From assembly GCA_016198645.1 (NCBI GenBank), contig JACQIE010000043.1, forward strand, positions 1 to 8,232: a DNA stretch of 8,232 nt, in the 5' to 3' direction. Positions 6,058 to 8,232 of the stretch are shown one piece after another. Numbering within the stretch: position 1 is the stretch's first letter; each line of letters starts with the position of its first letter. This stretch comes from Candidatus Aenigmatarchaeota archaeon. GTDB lineage: Archaea > Aenigmatarchaeota > Aenigmatarchaeia > GW2011-AR5. The translations under genes and the position numbers were made by a program. The notes below the pieces were generated by a model. The model was not told the DNA's origin. It did not search any database and saw only the letters and a list, made by a program, of their open reading frames with translations.

Positions 6058-6388
6058 CGGAAATGCGCATGGCCTCACGCCTGATGCTTCCATCGAAGAA
6101 TTCTGCCCAAGAGAAATCCGGGAAAGTTCTGCGATTTGTCGCCATGTCCTTCGATGTCCATTCTGGTGGCTTCCGTCGCAATCCTGAACGCAGTTCGCCA
6201 GCAACTCTGAGCCAGACGCGTTACGCTATGGACATAATTCGGCACATCCTAAGAGATTCCAATTCGTCCCCCGTCTGGCTAGATCTCCGCGCCCTTCTGC
6301 GCTTCACAAATGACTGTTTTGACGGCTTCGGATTCGCCGAGGTACCTGGTGGGAGCGCCTCACTTTGCGGGTTGCGTTCCGCCTCGGG
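6041..6388 (-). pseudogene. Possible disrupted reading frame, unknown product
   Basis: On the minus strand one frame is open for 55 codons from 6388 to 6224, meets a single in-frame TAA (6221-6223) and stays open for another 59 codons to a TAA at 6041-6043. Both halves read like protein: the first is Ser/Pro/Arg-rich with a basic KRRRARR run, and the second contains GELRSG, RRTFPDFSWAEFF and ends in GGVKY. There is no convincing start codon at the upstream end. A second minus-strand frame (6075-6248) is also open for 57 residues and looks plausible, and a plus-strand frame (6063-6392) is open too, so the true frame is uncertain. I do not recognise the family. Decay of an acquired gene is one reading; a non-coding repeat or RNA that happens to be stop-poor is another. 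Confidence 0.3.
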
Positions 6389-6474
6389 CTAGGCTGGCAG
6401 ATTGATCGTTCCCAATCAGAGTTATAGTTTCCAAGACCAAAAAGCATTTCAACTGGCCGGATGATATTGCATAT

Positions 6475-6699
6475 GTGAAGCAGTTCGCGTTGGCGGTGGG
6501 CAATACCCCGCCAACGATTGATGATGCTCGTCGTCTGGCCTATGCCCAAGCTCTTGAATTCTATCTAGAGCTGAAAATAGAAGGACGGCGTGATTTCTAT
6601 AGTCCGGATTCAGAGGAAGGGAAGAGAGCTATTGACTTGATAGCTAAGGGCTTTCTTCCTCTGGTACTTGAGAAGTACAACATCAAGGACTCCCAATAG
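6475..6699 (+). CDS. Orphan protein, N-terminally uncertain or truncated
   Basis: Unrecognised protein; 74 residues if it starts at GTG 6475. The frame is open from 6406, just after a TGA at 6403-6405. The extra 23 codons look coding (SKTKKHFNWPDDIAY), so GTG 6475 probably cuts into the real protein. No ATG or TTG occurs upstream in frame and no TATA box is well placed. The body has strong coding character: an amphipathic helix-rich stretch (DDARRLAYAQALEFYLELKI), then acidic and basic patches, ending VLEKYNIKDSQ. It has no membrane segment or catalytic motif that I can name. It may be the 3' remainder of a gene whose 5' part was lost or frameshifted at about 6400. The hydrophobic microprotein ORF follows after 23 nt. 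Codon use includes more GCT, CTT and CGT than the flanking genes, suggesting transfer. Confidence 0.5.
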   Translation: MKQFALAVGNTPPTIDDARRLAYAQALEFYLELKIEGRRDFYSPDSEEGKRAIDLIAKGFLPLVLEKYNIKDSQ

Positions 6700-6722
6700 A
6701 CCAGCAGGGATGAGTCTCAAAG

Positions 6723-6884
6723 ATGAGCCCAAGGGAGACACTGTTGCTCGGGTTCTTGGCGGCTTCGAGTGGATTTGGAGCCATGCAGTTGGTCGCGATG
6801 GCTGCCTTTCTCACCCTCATCGAAAGCCTGCGTTCCACAGTGAGCGACGACATCCGAAGAAATATATTACCAAAAGTGAAATAA
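6723..6884 (+). CDS. Small hydrophobic membrane microprotein
   Basis: An ORF of 53 residues, ATG 6723 to TAA 6884, 23 nt after the preceding stop. Residues 6-38 form a long hydrophobic stretch (TLLLGFLAASSGFGAM and onward to AAFLTLIESL), enough for one membrane helix or a tight pair, followed by a charged tail (SDDIRRN) ending LPKVK. A GGGATGA run about 10 nt before the ATG could serve as a weak ribosome site. An overlapping frame from 6710 (in-frame to 6892) gives a 60-residue polar product with poorer coding character. The pair with the upstream orphan ORF may be a small operon; the function is unknown. A soluble protein plus a hydrophobic peptide can fit toxin-antitoxin layouts, but nothing here proves it. 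Confidence 0.4.
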   Translation: MSPRETLLLGFLAASSGFGAMQLVAMAAFLTLIESLRSTVSDDIRRNILPKVK

Positions 6885-6894
6885 ACTCATAAAA

Positions 6895-6916
6895 ATTATA
6901 TCATCGCAGATATAAT
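6895..6916. repeat. Inverted repeat ATTATATC/GATATAAT
   Basis: Perfect 8-bp arms (6895-6902 and 6909-6916) with a 6-nt loop, starting 11 nt after the microprotein stop. It may be a terminator-like structure or the right edge of the atypical region. No T-tract follows on the plus strand. Confidence 0.5.
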
Positions 6917-6990
6917 ATCCCATCAACCAGTCCGCCAAAAAGGCTTGAAAATGATTCGCCCATTGTGGATGTAAAAAATAACCATGCCGC

Positions 6991-7036
6991 CAGAGTAATT
7001 AAGGCGACATATATAGAAACTCTGAGTTTTAATTAC
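6991..7036. repeat. Two interlocked inverted repeats
   Basis: CAGAGT (6991-6996) pairs with ACTCTG (7019-7024), and GTAATTAA (6995-7002) pairs with TTAATTAC (7029-7036). The arms cross and share two bases, so they could form a pseudoknot or alternative hairpins, not one nested stem. A TATA-like CATATATAG lies between them. Confidence 0.45.
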
Positions 7037-7040
7037 CAAT

Positions 7041-7046
7041 AAAAAA
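7041..7046 (-). terminator. T-tract after the membrane regulator gene
   Basis: Six T on the minus strand, 22 nt past the stop of the gene ending at 7069, in an A/T-rich context. Typical of intrinsic archaeal termination. Confidence 0.4.
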
Positions 7047-7068
7047 TGTATATAAACCTTTTTCCGCC

Positions 7069-7962
7069 TTATGGCTTTGCCCCAGAGGCATACTTGGCAG
7101 CCATTTTTATTATGTTGTGCCTCCCGTAAGGCTTCCTTGTGACGATTCCCTTGATTTCAAGGGAGCGCAGCATCTTTGAAACCTTCGACTTGGAGAAGCC
7201 CGTTTCCGCCACCACATCCCGCTGAAGCGGTCTGTCCATCTTCATTATCGCGTCCAGCATGGCATTTTCGTCCTTCGTCAGCATCCTGCGGATGCCGGAA
7301 ACGGGAATTTTTTTCGCCCCCGCCTCTTTCGCCGCCTTCGGACGCGAGCGTTTTCCATAGGCAACGGCAAGCGCAGCCGCAAGAACAGCGGCAAGGAAAA
7401 TCCACGGGAAACCGGGCTCGGTGTAGACGGCTATCGCGGTGAACGACTCGCCTTTCTCCAGAGAGTCGCTCCATTCCAGCCGGATTCTTTTCCCGTCTGT
7501 GTGTATGCTTGCCACGGGGGAGATTACGGGCCCGCCTCCTTCAAAAGCTATAGACGCCCCCTGCGGCAGCGACACGCTTAGCGAGTATGACTGCACGCGC
7601 TCTTCGGCAGTGAACGTATTTCTGTAAAGCACGCCGCCCGATACGCCCTCCGGGTTTGGCCTCGTTTCGAAGGACAGCTCAAGCGAGTGCCTGCCTTCCG
7701 CGACGGGAGCCAGCGAAATGCGGTAGCCGCCGTCCGTCTTGCCAGTGGACGCTTCGTGCGGTGTTCCGTCCACTGAGGCGCGCACGTTTTCCGGCATCAT
7801 GCCGGTGACAGTGCTTACGATTTCCTGCGGTCTTTCCGCAACGAGAACGGCGCGGATGACTACTTGCGCGTTCCCGTCCAGAATCACTTCGGTTCCGTGC
7901 TCCGTAAAGTAGAATGCATTCGTCACAGGCATTACCAGGAGAAGAATCCACAGCAGCATCAT
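7069..7962 (-). CDS. Membrane-bound winged-helix regulator (COG2512-like)
   Basis: A predicted one-component regulator of 297 residues. A signal sequence (1-16) leads to an extracellular beta-rich domain of about 165 residues, then one transmembrane helix (about 186-203), a basic linker (KRSRPKAAKEAGAKK) and a cytoplasmic winged-helix DNA-binding domain (about 225-290). The winged helix reads LTKDENAMLDAIM, QRDVVAETGFSKSKVSKMLRSLEIKGIVTRKPYGRHNIIK, where FSKSKVSKML is the recognition helix and GRHN the wing. This layout matches the archaeal membrane-associated regulators of COG2512. The outer domain would sense a ligand or envelope state; ligand and target genes are unknown. The start is either M1 (7962) or M2 (7959): the TATA box is centred 26-27 nt from M2. 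It is flanked by its own terminator and promoter, so it is probably a single-gene unit. Confidence 0.85.
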   Translation of the reverse strand: MMLLWILLLVMPVTNAFYFTEHGTEVILDGNAQVVIRAVLVAERPQEIVSTVTGMMPENVRASVDGTPHEASTGKTDGGYRISLAPVAEGRHSLELSFETRPNPEGVSGGVLYRNTFTAEERVQSYSLSVSLPQGASIAFEGGGPVISPVASIHTDGKRIRLEWSDSLEKGESFTAIAVYTEPGFPWIFLAAVLAAALAVAYGKRSRPKAAKEAGAKKIPVSGIRRMLTKDENAMLDAIMKMDRPLQRDVVAETGFSKSKVSKMLRSLEIKGIVTRKPYGRHNIIKMAAKYASGAKP

Positions 7963-7981
7963 AAGAAAATCTGCTCCAGTG

Positions 7982-7989
7982 CTTAAATA
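7982..7989 (-). promoter_or_regulatory. TATA box of the membrane regulator gene
   Basis: TATTTAAG on the minus strand, centred 24 nt from Met1 and 26-27 nt from Met2 of the gene. Leaderless initiation at Met2 fits best. Confidence 0.55.
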
Positions 7990-8026
7990 CGGTTAGTGTG
8001 CTCGTGACCGAATGACAATAATTACA

Positions 8027-8049
8027 ACAAAGACTTTCTCTGGCTTTGT
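8027..8049. repeat. Small inverted repeat in the 120-bp gap
   Basis: ACAAAG (8027-8032) and CTTTGT (8044-8049) with an 11-nt loop, lying between the stop of the right-hand partial gene and the regulator promoter. Possibly part of a terminator for the partial gene; no T-tract follows. Confidence 0.3.
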
Positions 8050-8082
8050 GTAGAAAGTAATGTATTTGCTCTGTTAAGTTAA

Positions 8083-8232
8083 CTATTGGTGTAACAACTT
8101 CTTATACTCTTGTTCAATATCTGTTGTTTTCGCTAGATTGAACTCAGACCCGCCAAACTTTTTACGGGCTTCATCATAATCTTCCTGTTTGAAGTATCTA
8201 TTATTACAAATAAGAAGAAAATCATAAACTTC
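8083..8232 (-). CDS. 3' end of an A+T-rich gene, unknown function (partial)
   Basis: An open frame enters at the right edge of the window on the minus strand and runs 49 codons to a TAG at 8083-8085. The product fragment is soluble and charged: EVYDFLLICNNRYFKQEDY, then DEARKKFGG, and an ending KTTDIEQEYKKLLHQ that looks helical. No family is recognised. The start lies outside the window. G+C is about 33% by my count, clearly lower than the gene to its left, and codons are A/T-ending, which suggests a different origin or recent acquisition. The same-strand regulator follows after 120 nt with its own TATA box, so the two are probably separate units. Confidence 0.6.
   Translation of the reverse strand, partial: EVYDFLLICNNRYFKQEDYDEARKKFGGSEFNLAKTTDIEQEYKKLLHQ

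Noticed and set aside
6063..6392. Plus-strand 109-codon frame
   Set aside because: The composition is unconvincing (no family signature, no placed TATA or SD), and the minus-strand frames over the same bases read better. Kept only as part of the ambiguity of the region.
3352..8002. 11-bp repeat GTTAGTGTGCT at 3352-3362 and 7992-8002
   Set aside because: An exact match of this length is expected by chance in a window of this size, and no flanking similarity extends it.
1..8232. CRISPR array, tRNA or rRNA gene
   Set aside because: No regularly spaced direct repeats, no T-loop GGTTCRA consensus with a cloverleaf, and no conserved rRNA stretch were seen on either strand.

Overview
The window reads as a stretch of archaeal chromosome. 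Three things point there. A small pilin carries a class III (prepilin-peptidase) signal of the archaeal KG|ISPLLA type. A membrane protein with a cytoplasmic winged helix belongs to the archaeal COG2512-like group. Almost every confident gene has an A/T-rich TATA box centred about 24-28 nt upstream of its start codon, which implies leaderless mRNAs. The pilin layout (four Cys, short Ser/Thr-rich ectodomain) and compact gene spacing resemble DPANN archaea such as Micrarchaeota or Diapherotrites, but I cannot fix the lineage from sequence alone.

Layout. 1-124: a compound inverted repeat (15-bp perfect outer arms enclosing two hairpins), just upstream of the promoter of a type IV pilin-like gene (174-653). 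747-2831, minus strand: a lipoate-protein ligase A family protein, preceded by a class I/II PLP aminotransferase. The aminotransferase is divergent from a YccU-type CoA-binding protein (2882-3235); the two share one near-palindromic TATA box in a 50-bp gap. 3236-3533: a convergent, gene-free spacer. 3534-3839 (minus) is a MIP18/DUF59 iron-sulfur assembly protein, divergent from a TauE/SafE permease (3902-4636). The permease overlaps tail-to-tail by 8 nt with a membrane-anchored protein carrying seven Asp-box (BNR-type) motifs (4629-5927).

5957-7068 is the odd part. It is gene-poor and its codon and base patterns differ from the flanks. It holds inverted repeats, a possible disrupted reading frame on the minus strand (6041-6388), a well-formed but start-less orphan reading frame on the plus strand (6406-6699) and a 53-residue hydrophobic microprotein ORF (6723-6884). 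It looks like an acquired or decaying insertion rather than core chromosome. 7069-7962 (minus) is a membrane-bound one-component regulator. The right edge holds the 3' end of an A+T-rich minus-strand gene of unknown function.

No single pathway ties the genes together. Sulfur-related chemistry recurs (lipoyl ligation, Fe-S assembly, a possible sulfur-anion exporter), but they are separate transcription units and the link is only suggestive. I saw no CRISPR array, tRNA, rRNA, intact transposase or known defence system.
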